DNA from: Brevundimonas sp. ASV9
Lineage (GTDB): Bacteria; Pseudomonadota; Alphaproteobacteria; Caulobacterales; Caulobacteraceae
Length of the DNA stretch: 49,134 nucleotides
Assembly (NCBI RefSeq): GCF_016429195.1
Contig: NZ_JAELUF010000016.1
Coordinates: 1 to 49,134, forward strand
Direction of reading: 5' to 3'
The notes under the pieces were generated by a model. That model was not told the origin of the DNA. It saw only the letters and a program-made list of their open reading frames with translations, and ran no database searches. The stretch's first letter is position 1. The number at the start of each line of letters is the position of its first letter. This document shows positions 33,049 to 42,355 of this stretch, one piece after another. A program made the position numbers and the translations under genes.

Positions 33049-34533
33049 TTGCTCGACCGCCCCGCCAGTCTCGCCGCCGACACGCCGCTGAAAAGCCGGC
33101 CGTCGCGCGGGCCGTTCCGCCCGGAGATCTGGCTGAATGCGCGCGAGCGATCATCCGTCCGACTGTCGGCGCATTATTTCCGGCTGATCGACGTGCTGAT
33201 GGTTTGCGGGCTGGCGTTCAGCGCGGTCCTGGCGATCCAGCCGACGGGCTTGGCCTCGATCACGGTCGGTGACGCCGCGCCCGTGGTCGTCGGCGCCGTT
33301 TTGGTGCTCGTGCTGATGCGCGCGCTTCAGCTTTATCGATTCGGACGCGACACGCCCTGGCCTCTGCACATGACGGGCGTTGTGGGCGTGGGAGTCGTCT
33401 CGGCCGGCGTGGCGCTCGTGCTGGGTTGGCTGCTGGACCGCCCGGCGCTGGACGTCATTGCGCCCTGGGCCCTGACGACGACGGCCGCCCTGGCGCTGTT
33501 GCACGGCCTGTGGCTGGTCGTCATTGCGCGGTGGCGTCGGCTGGGCGTGCTGTCGCCCAACATCGTCATCGTCGGCGCGACCCGAAACGCGCGACGTCTG
33601 ATCGAACAGGCGCTGGAGCGGCGCGACATGAATGTGCTGGGCGTGTTCGACGACCGCTTGGCCAGATCGCCGGACAGCTTGGCCGGCGTGCCGGTGCTGG
33701 GGACCGCCAAGGCCCTGCTGACCCACCGACTGACGCCCTATGTCGACCGGATTGTGCTGGCCATAGATCCCGAGGCCGGCCAGCGCGTGCGCGACCTGAC
33801 GCAGACCTTGAACGCCCTGCCCAATCCGCTGACAGTCCTGGTCGATTCGGAGTTGGGCCGCGACGGGCTGCTGAACAGGTTGGCGAATGCGCCGCTCGCG
33901 CCTCTGGATGGTCCTGCCAACCCAGACCGCCGCGCCTTCAACAAGCGGATGCAGGACCTGGTGATTGGCGCCGCAGCCCTGGTCGTCGCTGCGCCCATCA
34001 TGGCCCTGGTGGCTCTGGCCGTGCGGCTGGACAGTCCCGGCCCCGTCTTCTTCCGCCAGCGCCGCCATGGCTTCAATCACGAGACCATTGTCGTGTGGAA
34101 GTTCCGCTCCATGCGCCACGGCGCCGCCGATGCGACCGCCAGCCGACAGGTCTGCGCCGACGACGACCGCGTGACCCGTGTCGGCCGCTTTATCCGCGCC
34201 ACCAGCCTGGATGAACTACCTCAGATCTTCAACGTCCTGTCGGGCGAGATGTCCCTTGTCGGCCCTCGCCCCCACGCCATCGGCATGAAGACCGGCGAGA
34301 CCGAATCCGCCCTGCTGGTCGCCGAATACGCCCATCGCCACCGCATCAAGCCCGGCATGACCGGCTGGGCCGCCATCAAGGGCTCGCGTGGACCGGTGGA
34401 CACCGAGGCCCAGGTGCGCGAGCGCGTCCAGCTGGACATCGAATATATCGAGCGACAGTCCTTCTGGCTGGACCTGTGGGTCATCGCCGTCACCATTCCT
34501 GTCCTTCTGGGCGACCGGGCGGCCGTGCGTTGA
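33049..34533 (+). CDS. hfsE: Polyisoprenyl-phosphate hexose-1-phosphate transferase (HfsE-like)
   Basis: Initiating sugar transferase of 494 residues that loads a hexose-1-phosphate onto undecaprenyl phosphate at the inner membrane. The N-terminal half has four membrane helices and a Rossmann-like CoA-binding-type region. The C-terminal catalytic domain (from about 300, PF02397) has KRMQDLVIGAAALVVAAPI, DSPGPVFFRQRRHGFN, WKFRSMRHG and SLDELPQIFNVLSGEMSLVGPRPH. The start is uncertain: a TTG at 33049 is used because no ATG fits, and the reading frame continues further upstream. It heads a tight operon with hfsF and two glycosyltransferases. Upstream bases 32910-33048 hold the shared tRNA/hfsE promoter region. 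Confidence 0.85.
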   Translation: MLDRPASLAADTPLKSRPSRGPFRPEIWLNARERSSVRLSAHYFRLIDVLMVCGLAFSAVLAIQPTGLASITVGDAAPVVVGAVLVLVLMRALQLYRFGRDTPWPLHMTGVVGVGVVSAGVALVLGWLLDRPALDVIAPWALTTTAALALLHGLWLVVIARWRRLGVLSPNIVIVGATRNARRLIEQALERRDMNVLGVFDDRLARSPDSLAGVPVLGTAKALLTHRLTPYVDRIVLAIDPEAGQRVRDLTQTLNALPNPLTVLVDSELGRDGLLNRLANAPLAPLDGPANPDRRAFNKRMQDLVIGAAALVVAAPIMALVALAVRLDSPGPVFFRQRRHGFNHETIVVWKFRSMRHGAADATASRQVCADDDRVTRVGRFIRATSLDELPQIFNVLSGEMSLVGPRPHAIGMKTGETESALLVAEYAHRHRIKPGMTGWAAIKGSRGPVDTEAQVRERVQLDIEYIERQSFWLDLWVIAVTIPVLLGDRAAVR

Positions 34534-34544
34534 GCGAGAAGCGC

Positions 34545-35990
34545 ATGTTCTGGCGCGGCGTCTGGGGCTATCTGCCGGCCCAGATCGTCCAGGGCGTGGT
34601 CGGTTTCCTGACGATCTTCGTCTTTACGCGCCTGCTCAGCGCCGACGACTTCGGCCATTACGCCCTGGCGTTTTCGGTCACGACCCTGGCCCACACTGTG
34701 ACCTTCACCTGGCTGGAAGCGTCGATGGCGCGCTTCTGGGCGGCCGAGCGCACACCCGAGGGAATGGCGAGCCATTTCGCCAGTCTGTACCGCACGTCCT
34801 TCACCATCATCGCCGTGTTCACCCCGATCGCGGCCCTGATCGTCTGGCTGGCGCCGCTGACGCCGGCGTTAAAAATCGCCGTCGCCTTCGGCCTGGCCGG
34901 TGCGCCGGTGCGCAACCTCGCCAAGCTGGCGCAGGAGCGGTATCGCGCAGCGGGCGAGGTGTCGAAATCCGCCGCCGTGGACATCGGGGTCGCCGTATTG
35001 GGATTCCTGGTCGGGGCCGGGTTCGCGCTGGCCGGCGCCGGCGCGGCCTCGCCCCTGCTGGGCCTGGCCATCGCGCCCCTGTTCGCCCTGCCCTTCATCC
35101 TGCCGGGCGAGTTGCGTCAGTCGACGGGCGGGACCGTGGATCGCACGCGGCTGAAGGCCTATGCCCTCTACGGCTATCCGATCGCGGCATCGCTGACGCT
35201 GGCGCTGGTGCTGGCCTCGACGGATCGGTTTCTGCTGGCCGCCTTCATGGATGCGGCGGCGGTCGGCGCCTATCACGCCAGCTACAGCCTGGCGAACCGG
35301 ACGCTGGACGTCATCTTCATCTGGCTGGGGGCGGCCGGAGCGCCGGCCATGGTCATGGCGCTGGAGCGCGGCGGGCGCGAGGCGCTGCGTCAGACGGCCA
35401 TCGAGCAGGGTTCGACCCTGATCCTGATCGGCCTGCCTGCCGCCGTGGGCCTGTCGCTGGTCGCGCGACCGCTGGCGGAGTTGATGATCGGCCAGGATCT
35501 GCGCGCCGCCGCTGCGCTGGTGACGCCGTGGATCGCGGCCTCGTCCTTCCTGTCAGGGATGATCGCCTACTATTTCGGCTTCGGCTTCACCTTGGGCAAG
35601 AAGACCGGCCTGCTGCTGGTGACAATGGCGATCCCGGCGCTTTGCAATGTGGCGCTGAACCTGGTCTTGATCCCGCGCCTGGGCGTGACGGGCGCGGCCA
35701 TCTCGACCGCCGCCAGCTTCGCCATCGGCCTTCTGTCCTGCATCCTGCTCAGCCGCCGCGCCATCGCCCTGCCGATGCCGTGGGAGGCGCTGATCCGTTG
35801 CGGGATCGCCTCCGCCGTCATGGCCGGGGTCGTCTGGTTCCTGCCGCCGCTTGGCGGTTTCTTGGAGCTGATGATGGACGCGAGCGCGGGCGGCCTCGTC
35901 TATGCCATCGTGGCCCTGACGCTGAACGCCGCCGGGGTGCGTGACGTGCTGCTGCGCCTGATCCGCGCGCGCCGGAGCGTGACGGCATGA
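34545..35990 (+). CDS. hfsF: Polysaccharide flippase (HfsF-like, Wzx type)
   Basis: Integral membrane protein of 481 residues with 12-14 helices in the MATE/PST flippase superfamily, which moves lipid-linked repeat units across the inner membrane. The first helix begins FWRGVWGYLPAQIVQGVVGF, typical of this family. The ATG at 34545 is chosen with GAGAAG just before it; a TTG at 34530 overlapping the hfsE stop is possible. Its stop overlaps the next gene by four bases (ATGA). Assignment to holdfast synthesis depends on neighbouring hfsE, hfsA, hfsB and hfsD-like genes. Confidence 0.82.
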   Translation: MFWRGVWGYLPAQIVQGVVGFLTIFVFTRLLSADDFGHYALAFSVTTLAHTVTFTWLEASMARFWAAERTPEGMASHFASLYRTSFTIIAVFTPIAALIVWLAPLTPALKIAVAFGLAGAPVRNLAKLAQERYRAAGEVSKSAAVDIGVAVLGFLVGAGFALAGAGAASPLLGLAIAPLFALPFILPGELRQSTGGTVDRTRLKAYALYGYPIAASLTLALVLASTDRFLLAAFMDAAAVGAYHASYSLANRTLDVIFIWLGAAGAPAMVMALERGGREALRQTAIEQGSTLILIGLPAAVGLSLVARPLAELMIGQDLRAAAALVTPWIAASSFLSGMIAYYFGFGFTLGKKTGLLLVTMAIPALCNVALNLVLIPRLGVTGAAISTAASFAIGLLSCILLSRRAIALPMPWEALIRCGIASAVMAGVVWFLPPLGGFLELMMDASAGGLVYAIVALTLNAAGVRDVLLRLIRARRSVTA

Positions 35991-36919
35991 GCGCCCATAT
36001 CTTTGACAACACCGCCTGGTCTCAGGCGACGCCGACGATCTCGGTCCTGATCCCCTTCCTGCGCGACGATCCGCAAGAACTGTTGCGCCGACTGGACAGC
36101 GAGGCCCCCGCCCTGTCCGGCGCGGTCGAGTTGATCCTGCTGGACGACGGCACCGCCGACGCTGATCTGACGACCCGGCTTCATGCCACCATCGACGCCC
36201 TGCGACTGCCCGCCCGCCTGATCACCCTGGCGGCCAACGAGGGTCGCGCCAGGGGCCGCAACCGCCTGACCACCGCCGCGCGCGGCGAGGCCTATCTGTT
36301 CCTCGACAGCGACATGCAGCCCGACACGGCGACCTTCCTGCAAAACTGGCTGCGACTGGTCACCGACAGCGCGCCCGCCGTGGCCTTTGGCGGCTTCTCG
36401 CTGGATCAGGCGCCGACCGACGCGCGGTTCGCCGTCCACCGCGCGCTTTCAGGCGCCTCGGAATGCCTCCCGGCGTCCCAGCGCGCCCTGACGCCCGAAA
36501 AATACGTCTACACCTCCAACCTCTTGGTGCGCCGCGACGTGTTCGCCGCCGAATCCTTCGATCCCGGTTTCAGCGGCTGGGGCTGGGAGGACGTGGAGTG
36601 GGCTATGCGCGTCTCGCGCCGCTTTATTGTCGTCCACATAGACAATCCCGCCACCCATATGGGCCTGGACACGGTCGAGGATCTGGCGCGCAAGTTCGAT
36701 CAGGGCGCCGGCAACTTCGCCCGCGTCGTCGCCCTGCACCCCGCCCTCGTCCAGACCTATCCCAGCTACAAGGCCGCGCGCGCCCTGAAACGCCTGCCCG
36801 CCCTGCCCCTGGCGCGCCGCCTGATGAAACAGGCTGCGCTGACGACGGCCTTGCCGGTCAAGGCCCGCGCCTTCGCGCTCAGGCTCTACCGCGCCGCCGT
36901 CTATGCGGACGCCGTCTGA
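35987..36919 (+). CDS. Family 2 glycosyltransferase in the holdfast-like operon (first)
   Basis: GT-A fold glycosyltransferase of 310 residues. Nucleotide-binding LILLDDGTAD lies near 46-55, the metal-binding DxD is FLDSDMQPD, and the catalytic-type segment SGWGWEDVEWAMRV is near 195-208, a form seen in family 2/27 enzymes. The N-terminus starts with a short extra stretch before the family's TISVLIPFLRD. It probably adds a sugar to the lipid-linked precursor in the cytoplasm. It is coupled by ATGA to hfsF. It may correspond to HfsL or another hfs transferase; the symbol is left open. Confidence 0.85.
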   Translation: MSAHIFDNTAWSQATPTISVLIPFLRDDPQELLRRLDSEAPALSGAVELILLDDGTADADLTTRLHATIDALRLPARLITLAANEGRARGRNRLTTAARGEAYLFLDSDMQPDTATFLQNWLRLVTDSAPAVAFGGFSLDQAPTDARFAVHRALSGASECLPASQRALTPEKYVYTSNLLVRRDVFAAESFDPGFSGWGWEDVEWAMRVSRRFIVVHIDNPATHMGLDTVEDLARKFDQGAGNFARVVALHPALVQTYPSYKAARALKRLPALPLARRLMKQAALTTALPVKARAFALRLYRAAVYADAV

Positions 36920-36921
36920 CC

Positions 36922-37854
36922 ATGCGCGACGTCGCCGTCATCATCCCGACCCTGCGCCGCCCCGACAGCCTGGAGCGCGCCCTGCGCTCGGTCTTCGCCC
37001 AGACCGGATCGCTGCATCGCGTTGCCGCCGTCGTCGTCGTCGACAATGACCCGCAAGGCTCCGCCGCCTCCCTGATCGAACGGTTGCGCGCCGAGGCGCC
37101 CGTGCCCCTGACCTACGCCCACGCCCCCCTTCCGGGTGTGGCGACGGCGCGCAATGTCGGCCTGTCCGCCACCGACGCGCCCCTGATCGCCTTTCTCGAC
37201 GACGACGAAGCCGCCTCTCCCGGCTGGCTCACCGCCCTGCTGAGCGCCCAAGCCCAGACCGGCGCCGATGTCGTCTTCGGCCCCATTCGCGGGCGGGTGC
37301 CGGAAAACACCGGCTGGACCTCCGCCTATCTCGAGCGGTTCTTCGGCCGCGACGGCCCGCGCGAGACCGGCCTGACCAACGAGATTCACGGCTGCGGCAA
37401 CAGTCTGATGGTGCGCGCGACCGCCCTGCCCGGCGATGCTCCCTTCGATGTCGCCATGAACGAGACGGGCGGCGAGGACGACCGGCTGTTCACCGCCCTG
37501 ACGGCGCGCGGTGGTCGCTTCGGCTGGGCCGCCGACGCCTGGGTGGATGAGTTCGCGCCGTCCCACCGCGCCACTCTGACCTACGCCCTGACCCGCGCCT
37601 TCGCCTATGGCCAGAGCCCGACCCAGATGGCCGCCGACCGCCGCGACTGGCCCGGCGTCGTCAAATGGATGGTGGTCGGACTGGCCCAGACCGGGATTTG
37701 GGGCGCCGCATCGCTTCTGGCCGCCCTCCTGCGCCGCCCAAACCGCGTCCACACCTACGATCGCTGCGCGCGTGGTCTCGGCAAGGTCTTATGGACCAAA
37801 GGCTTCGAGCCGAAACTCTACGGCGCGGCGATGCTGAAGCGCCCCACGGCCTGA
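36922..37854 (+). CDS. Family 2 glycosyltransferase in the holdfast-like operon (second)
   Basis: Glycosyltransferase of 310 residues. VAVIIPTLRRPDSLERALRSV starts the domain, the DxD-type motif is AFLDDDEAA, and the acceptor region has GGEDDRLFTAL. A hydrophobic helix near 250-270 (MVVGLAQTGIWGAASLLAALL) suggests membrane association. It follows the first transferase after two bases. Its stop abuts the stop of the convergent DUF1543 gene (TGATCA), leaving no terminator. It is similar in type to HfsG, but the match to that name is inference. Confidence 0.85.
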   Translation: MRDVAVIIPTLRRPDSLERALRSVFAQTGSLHRVAAVVVVDNDPQGSAASLIERLRAEAPVPLTYAHAPLPGVATARNVGLSATDAPLIAFLDDDEAASPGWLTALLSAQAQTGADVVFGPIRGRVPENTGWTSAYLERFFGRDGPRETGLTNEIHGCGNSLMVRATALPGDAPFDVAMNETGGEDDRLFTALTARGGRFGWAADAWVDEFAPSHRATLTYALTRAFAYGQSPTQMAADRRDWPGVVKWMVVGLAQTGIWGAASLLAALLRRPNRVHTYDRCARGLGKVLWTKGFEPKLYGAAMLKRPTA

Positions 37855-38358
37855 TCAGCGGATCGGCATGTAGCGGCAGGTGAAGTCCGGATCGCTGCTC
37901 ATCAGGCTGGGCTTGAGGTGGATATACAGGCGTTCGGCGCCTGCAACGTCGTCCAGCGCGAACGCCTGCTCGGCCTCGTACATCTCGTCGCGATGCGCGT
38001 CCGTCCAACCCTTGGCCCGTTTGATGGCCCGCGCCTTGGCCGCTGGCAGGCTGTCGGCGACGACGAAGACATTGCGATGCTGCTCGGCGAACGCCACCCC
38101 GTCGTAGCCGCCCAGATTGACGTAATAGAGCTTTTCCTTGCCCTCATAAGGCGTCGGCGACAGGCTGACCTCATAGCCGTCCGCCTGCGAAATTTCCGAC
38201 CAGCAATCGATGTGCAACGTCCCTTCGCGTCCCCACCACTGCGCCAGCAAGGCGTCTTTCGTCGCTTCGATCGTGGGGGCGACGAGGAAGCGCATATCGT
38301 GGACCTCGATATTCGCGCCGGGGTGTTCCCCGCCGATATAGATCGCAAACAGCTTCAT
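37855..38358 (-). CDS. DUF1543 protein
   Basis: Protein of 167 residues. MKLFAIYIGGEHPGANIEVHD and YVNLGGYD are the marks of DUF1543 (PF07566), whose function is unknown; a second copy of the pattern (VVADSLPAAKARA, LDDVAGAERLYI) follows in the C-terminal half. No signal peptide or membrane helix is visible. It lies between the two arms of the exopolysaccharide locus on the opposite strand to the glycosyltransferases and just downstream of the FAD gene on the same strand, so it may be an insertion unrelated to polysaccharide synthesis. Confidence 0.75.
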   Translation of the reverse strand: MKLFAIYIGGEHPGANIEVHDMRFLVAPTIEATKDALLAQWWGREGTLHIDCWSEISQADGYEVSLSPTPYEGKEKLYYVNLGGYDGVAFAEQHRNVFVVADSLPAAKARAIKRAKGWTDAHRDEMYEAEQAFALDDVAGAERLYIHLKPSLMSSDPDFTCRYMPIR

Positions 38359-38369
38359 TCGTCCTCGCG

Positions 38370-40034
38370 TCAGGCCGCCGTTTCGGCGTGATCGACCGCA
38401 GGCTTTGCGGTATTCAGGATCAACGCCAGTCGCCGACCGACGATCCCGCCCATTTCGTGCGAACTGGTGATCCCTTGCGCAAAGGGATGCCGCCCCATGA
38501 TGAACGGCAGGCTGAGACAGAATAGCCGATCCATCGGCAAAGGCGCATCGACCGGCCGGAACAGGTCATCGACCGCAATCCCCCGAACCACGTCCGGCGC
38601 ATCGTTGGCGACCTGATCCCGAACGATCCCCTGCTCCAGCAAGGACAGGAAGGGAAACTGGATGCCGCTCAGGGCCGCCTGACCCGTCGCCTCGATGAAG
38701 ATCGGGAAATGGCGGGTCGTGTCGCCGATCGTCACGCGCGCGCCGCCTTGGGGACAGCGCGTATCCACCTCGTGATCGTCGCCCAAGGCGATGACGTCCA
38801 GCCTTCCGGCGGCGTGCAGCGCCAGCATCCGCTCGATCGATTCGTGCGGCACGCCGGCGTAGATATCGACGAAGATCGGCTTGAAGGCGCGGCTGAACCG
38901 CTCGAACTCGGCACTGTCCAGATGCGGCACGATGACGGCGACGATCTCGTGCATGCGCAGGATGCCGTCGCGCCAGGCCACCGTCACCTGTGCGGCATAG
39001 TTCGCCTGCGCTTCCTCCAGATTTGCAGCGGCCCAGGTGAACGGATCGACCGATGCGCGCCGAGCGAAATAGGCCTCGGCGAAGGTTTCCAGCGTCGCAT
39101 CATGCAGTTCCGTCTCAGCGGCGTAGTCCGGATCCAGATGGATCAGCTCGGTTCGAAACAGGTCGAACACGGCGTCCAGCAGCCCGTCAGGACCGCGCGC
39201 CACAGCCGCAGCGACAGCCTCGGGCGTGCAATAGGTCAGCGGCCCATGCGGCAGCGGGAAATAAAAGTCCGCCTCGGGCAGCAGCCCCTTTCGCGACATC
39301 ATGGCGATGTGAAAATCTTCGGTATCCGGCGCGGGCTGATAGATCAGCCGATCGTCCCGCCGAACGAAGTCGCCATGGGACGTGGCCAAGGCCACGGCCG
39401 CATCGATGGCCGTCAACGATGATCCCCGAACGCCGATGCGTGTCGCCGGAACATCCGCGAGGTCGGATGCAGGCCATGGGCTGAGGAAATATCCGGGCTG
39501 CGCGTCCGGCCGCGACGGCCACTGGTGACCCGTCGCCAGAACCACATGGTCGAACACAGCCCTGGCGACCTTTTGCGACGGCGGCGATGTGAAGGTCAGT
39601 TCGATCCCATCCCTGCGGTTCGCCGCGTCGATGACCCGACATCCCGTCCGCACATCGATGAGAACGCCCTTGGCGCGGGCCTGCTGAACCAAGGTGGCGA
39701 ACTGACTTTCGAAATACCGCCCCAAGGCGACACGCGGGACGAAGGTGCGCTCATCGAGAGACGCCCCATCCACGTCCAGCTCTGCCAGTTCAGCGGGCGT
39801 TCGTGTTGACAGCCAGTCTGCCAACGTCTCCTGCAATGCCGGGATTTCGATGCTGGCGATGTTGGACAGCATCGCCGGGTCGTTCCAGTCCGGGCTGTAG
39901 GGGCTGCCGCAGCCAGCCGTCTCTCGCGCCTCGAACACCGTGACCCGCGCCGAGACGACGCCTTGGGACAGAAGGGCATGAAGGGCGTAAAGTGTCGTCG
40001 GCCCCGCTCCGACGAATGCGACGGACTTTGTCAT
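38370..40034 (-). CDS. FAD/NAD(P)-binding protein
   Basis: Oxidoreductase of 554 residues of the FAD-NAD(P)-binding family (PF13454). The N-terminal dinucleotide motif is VAFVGAGPTTLYAL. A second nucleotide site with RIGVRGSSLTAIDAAVAL lies near residue 200. The C-terminal MGGIVGRRLALIL closes the fold. This family is linked to amino-acid or siderophore N-hydroxylation in some hosts, but no partner is present here. The ATG at 40034 is preferred over a GTG two codons upstream. It sits between the glycosyltransferase operon and hfsBA on the minus strand, with DUF1543 just downstream; its role in the locus is unknown. Confidence 0.8.
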   Translation of the reverse strand: MTKSVAFVGAGPTTLYALHALLSQGVVSARVTVFEARETAGCGSPYSPDWNDPAMLSNIASIEIPALQETLADWLSTRTPAELAELDVDGASLDERTFVPRVALGRYFESQFATLVQQARAKGVLIDVRTGCRVIDAANRRDGIELTFTSPPSQKVARAVFDHVVLATGHQWPSRPDAQPGYFLSPWPASDLADVPATRIGVRGSSLTAIDAAVALATSHGDFVRRDDRLIYQPAPDTEDFHIAMMSRKGLLPEADFYFPLPHGPLTYCTPEAVAAAVARGPDGLLDAVFDLFRTELIHLDPDYAAETELHDATLETFAEAYFARRASVDPFTWAAANLEEAQANYAAQVTVAWRDGILRMHEIVAVIVPHLDSAEFERFSRAFKPIFVDIYAGVPHESIERMLALHAAGRLDVIALGDDHEVDTRCPQGGARVTIGDTTRHFPIFIEATGQAALSGIQFPFLSLLEQGIVRDQVANDAPDVVRGIAVDDLFRPVDAPLPMDRLFCLSLPFIMGRHPFAQGITSSHEMGGIVGRRLALILNTAKPAVDHAETAA

Positions 40035-40156
40035 GGCCACACAATGCGCGACGCACGCAAAGGCGCCGCATCCGCGCTCGATTTCAGCGCAACCGCTTCA
40101 TTTTCTTGCCGAATGTGCGAAATCGGACGCCAGAAATGTCCGCTTCCCAAGCGGCT

Positions 40157-40858
40157 TCAGCCCATCAGCCGCTGCAGAAATCCCGGCGCCTTGTAGGTCG
40201 AGCGGTTCATGACCACGCCGGCGATCTTGCCGCCGACGGCTTCGATCTCGTCGCGCAGGATGACCGGCGCATGGGCGGCGGTGCTTTCGGCGGCGATCAC
40301 CAGCACGGTCATGTCCACAAAGGGCGCCAGGATGATCGCCATGTCGTTGCGGTCGGCGGCGGGCGCGTCGATGACGATGGTGTCGGCGTGGGGCCGCAGC
40401 GCCTCCCAATAGCGGGGCTCTCCGACCGCCTCGACCCGGTGCCCGGACCGTAGCGCCTCCATGTGGAAATGCGTGACCCACAGCCGGCCGCCTAGGCAGG
40501 ACCGCGCCGTCAGCAGCCGCGAATCCGGCACAGGCTTGCCGTCGCGCCCGGTCACGCGCGGCGTCACGGCGTAGAAGCTTGAGCCGTCGGGCGAGCCTTG
40601 CGCGGCCTTGCCGACCTGCCCGAAACGATCCGGCTCGGCTGACACCGTCTCCAACTGTCCCTGCTGCGCCAGATCACCGTCGATCAGCCAGACGGGCTTG
40701 CGCGCCCGCACCGCCGCCAGCCGCGCGAACTCGCGCGCCACGGTCGAGACACCCTCGCCGGTGACGGCGGAGGCGAACTGGATCACGCGCGCGCGGTGCG
40801 CCGGCGCCGGTCCCAGCGTCGCCCAAAGGCCCGCCATTTCTGAAGTCAGATCGACCAT
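40157..40858 (-). CDS. hfsB: HfsB-like protein (tyrosine-kinase-type P-loop, degenerate)
   Basis: Protein of 233 residues resembling the CpsD/Wzc autokinase domain. The Walker A region reads SAVTGEGVSTVA, with Val where the ATP-binding Lys should be. A Walker A'-like WLIDGDL and a Walker B-like IVIDAPA remain. The C-terminus has a single Tyr (NRSTYK) and no Tyr cluster. It therefore probably does not hydrolyse ATP normally and may be structural. It lies 47 bases downstream of hfsA, as expected if the two act together in controlling chain length and export. Confidence 0.8.
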   Translation of the reverse strand: MVDLTSEMAGLWATLGPAPAHRARVIQFASAVTGEGVSTVAREFARLAAVRARKPVWLIDGDLAQQGQLETVSAEPDRFGQVGKAAQGSPDGSSFYAVTPRVTGRDGKPVPDSRLLTARSCLGGRLWVTHFHMEALRSGHRVEAVGEPRYWEALRPHADTIVIDAPAADRNDMAIILAPFVDMTVLVIAAESTAAHAPVILRDEIEAVGGKIAGVVMNRSTYKAPGFLQRLMG

Positions 40859-40905
40859 CGAATCGCCAAGGCGCTCCCTAAGCCCTCAGCCTAGCACGAG
40901 TTTCG

Positions 40906-42345
40906 CTAGGCCGCCTTGGCCGGCGCGACGGCGAGAACCGGCATGTCCATGGTGCGGCTGACCGAGGCCGGCGTCGTAAAGCCGCGACGCGTGAACACGC
41001 GCAACAGGCCGACGCAAAGAGCGGTGAAACCCGCGAACAGGAACACCGCCGCCAGCAGCGGGATCTTCAGGCTCTTGCCCGTCGCCGGCGGCTGGGCGCG
41101 TTCGATGACGGTGACGTTGTCGGCGCCGGCGGCGACCAGGGCGTTGTCGGCGCGGCTTTGGGTCTCGCGCTGCTGAAACTCCCGGATAGAGGCGCTCAGC
41201 ACTTCGCGATTGCCGGCCAGGGTCGTGTTCTCGGATTCCAGCGCCGTCAGCCGCGCCTGCCGCGAACGGATGTCGGCCAACTGCCGATCCAGCACCGACA
41301 GACGCGCCGCCAGCGAGTCGCGCTCGGCCCGGGTGTTGATCCGCGTGGTTTCCAGCTCGGTCCAGACCGGGTTCGGCCCGGTGCGGACCTCCTTGGCCCC
41401 GACGGCCGTGCCGGTCGCGACATAGGCCTGCAGCTGATTGATCCGCGCCTCGATGTCCTTCACCGGCTGGGCGTCGGGCTGATAGCGCGACAGCAGCTGC
41501 TCGCGCTCGGTGCGCAGTTGCAGCACCTGATCCTGGGCCGAGATGTTCAAATCCTGCTGCAGCGCCACCTCCGCCGGGGTTCCCGCCTGCTGCGCGATCA
41601 GGGTGTTCAGCCGCTGGGCGGTCTGGTTCAGTTGGCTCTGCGTCGACATCCGGTCGGTGAAGACCGTCTGATAGGTCGCCGCCAACGTCGCCTTGGCCGC
41701 AGTAAAGTCGCCGATGTCATTAGACGCCAAGAAGGCCTCGTAAGCGCGGTCCGCATTGCCGAGTTCATCCTCGAAGGCGATGCGCTGGCTGGCGATGGCC
41801 GGCGTCTTGTCCTGGAAGACTTCGCGGCGATAGATCAGATATTGCTCGATGATGGTGTTCAGCACCCGCGCCGCCCGTTCGGGATTGTCGGCCTTGTAGG
41901 TCAGGTGGATGACCGCGCTGCCCGGCGCCGTGGCGACGCCCAGGCCGCCGCCGACGGCCTTCAGCGCGGCGGATCGCGCGGCCTGCGAACTGCCCTTGGG
42001 CTGCTCGCCCAGGATCGCGGCCGGGCCTAGGGCCTCGACCACCTTTTGGCGCACGGCGCTGGAGCCCAGGATGGCGGCTTCGGAATTGGCGACCTCGTCG
42101 CCCTGCGGCGCTTGGCCCCGCTCGGCCGTGCCGACGCGCGGTTGATAGACGTATTCCTGACCCACACCCGCAAACACCGAGCCTGTGGCGGTGTAGTTCT
42201 TCTTCAGCGTCATTGCGGCGGCGAACCCCAGCCCCAGGATCACCACGAAGACGACGATCATCAGCAACAGTTCGCGGAACAACAGGCCGATCACGTCCAG
42301 AACGCCGTAGCGCGGCCTTGTGGTGACGTGGGCGGTGGAGCGCAT
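40906..42345 (-). CDS. hfsA: Polysaccharide chain-length determinant HfsA (Wzc-type, no kinase)
   Basis: Inner-membrane protein of 479 residues with one helix near the N-terminus (about 17-40) and one near the C-terminus (about 435-455). The long periplasmic part has coiled-coil segments rich in Arg/Gln/Glu (near 250-415), the polysaccharide co-polymerase layout. It carries no kinase domain; that is supplied in part by the separate HfsB-like protein. It likely links the inner-membrane export machine to HfsD. It is divergent from hfsD across 121 bp that contain cell-cycle-type sites. Confidence 0.87.
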   Translation of the reverse strand: MRSTAHVTTRPRYGVLDVIGLLFRELLLMIVVFVVILGLGFAAAMTLKKNYTATGSVFAGVGQEYVYQPRVGTAERGQAPQGDEVANSEAAILGSSAVRQKVVEALGPAAILGEQPKGSSQAARSAALKAVGGGLGVATAPGSAVIHLTYKADNPERAARVLNTIIEQYLIYRREVFQDKTPAIASQRIAFEDELGNADRAYEAFLASNDIGDFTAAKATLAATYQTVFTDRMSTQSQLNQTAQRLNTLIAQQAGTPAEVALQQDLNISAQDQVLQLRTEREQLLSRYQPDAQPVKDIEARINQLQAYVATGTAVGAKEVRTGPNPVWTELETTRINTRAERDSLAARLSVLDRQLADIRSRQARLTALESENTTLAGNREVLSASIREFQQRETQSRADNALVAAGADNVTVIERAQPPATGKSLKIPLLAAVFLFAGFTALCVGLLRVFTRRGFTTPASVSRTMDMPVLAVAPAKAA

Positions 42346-42355
42346 CGGGCGGGCC

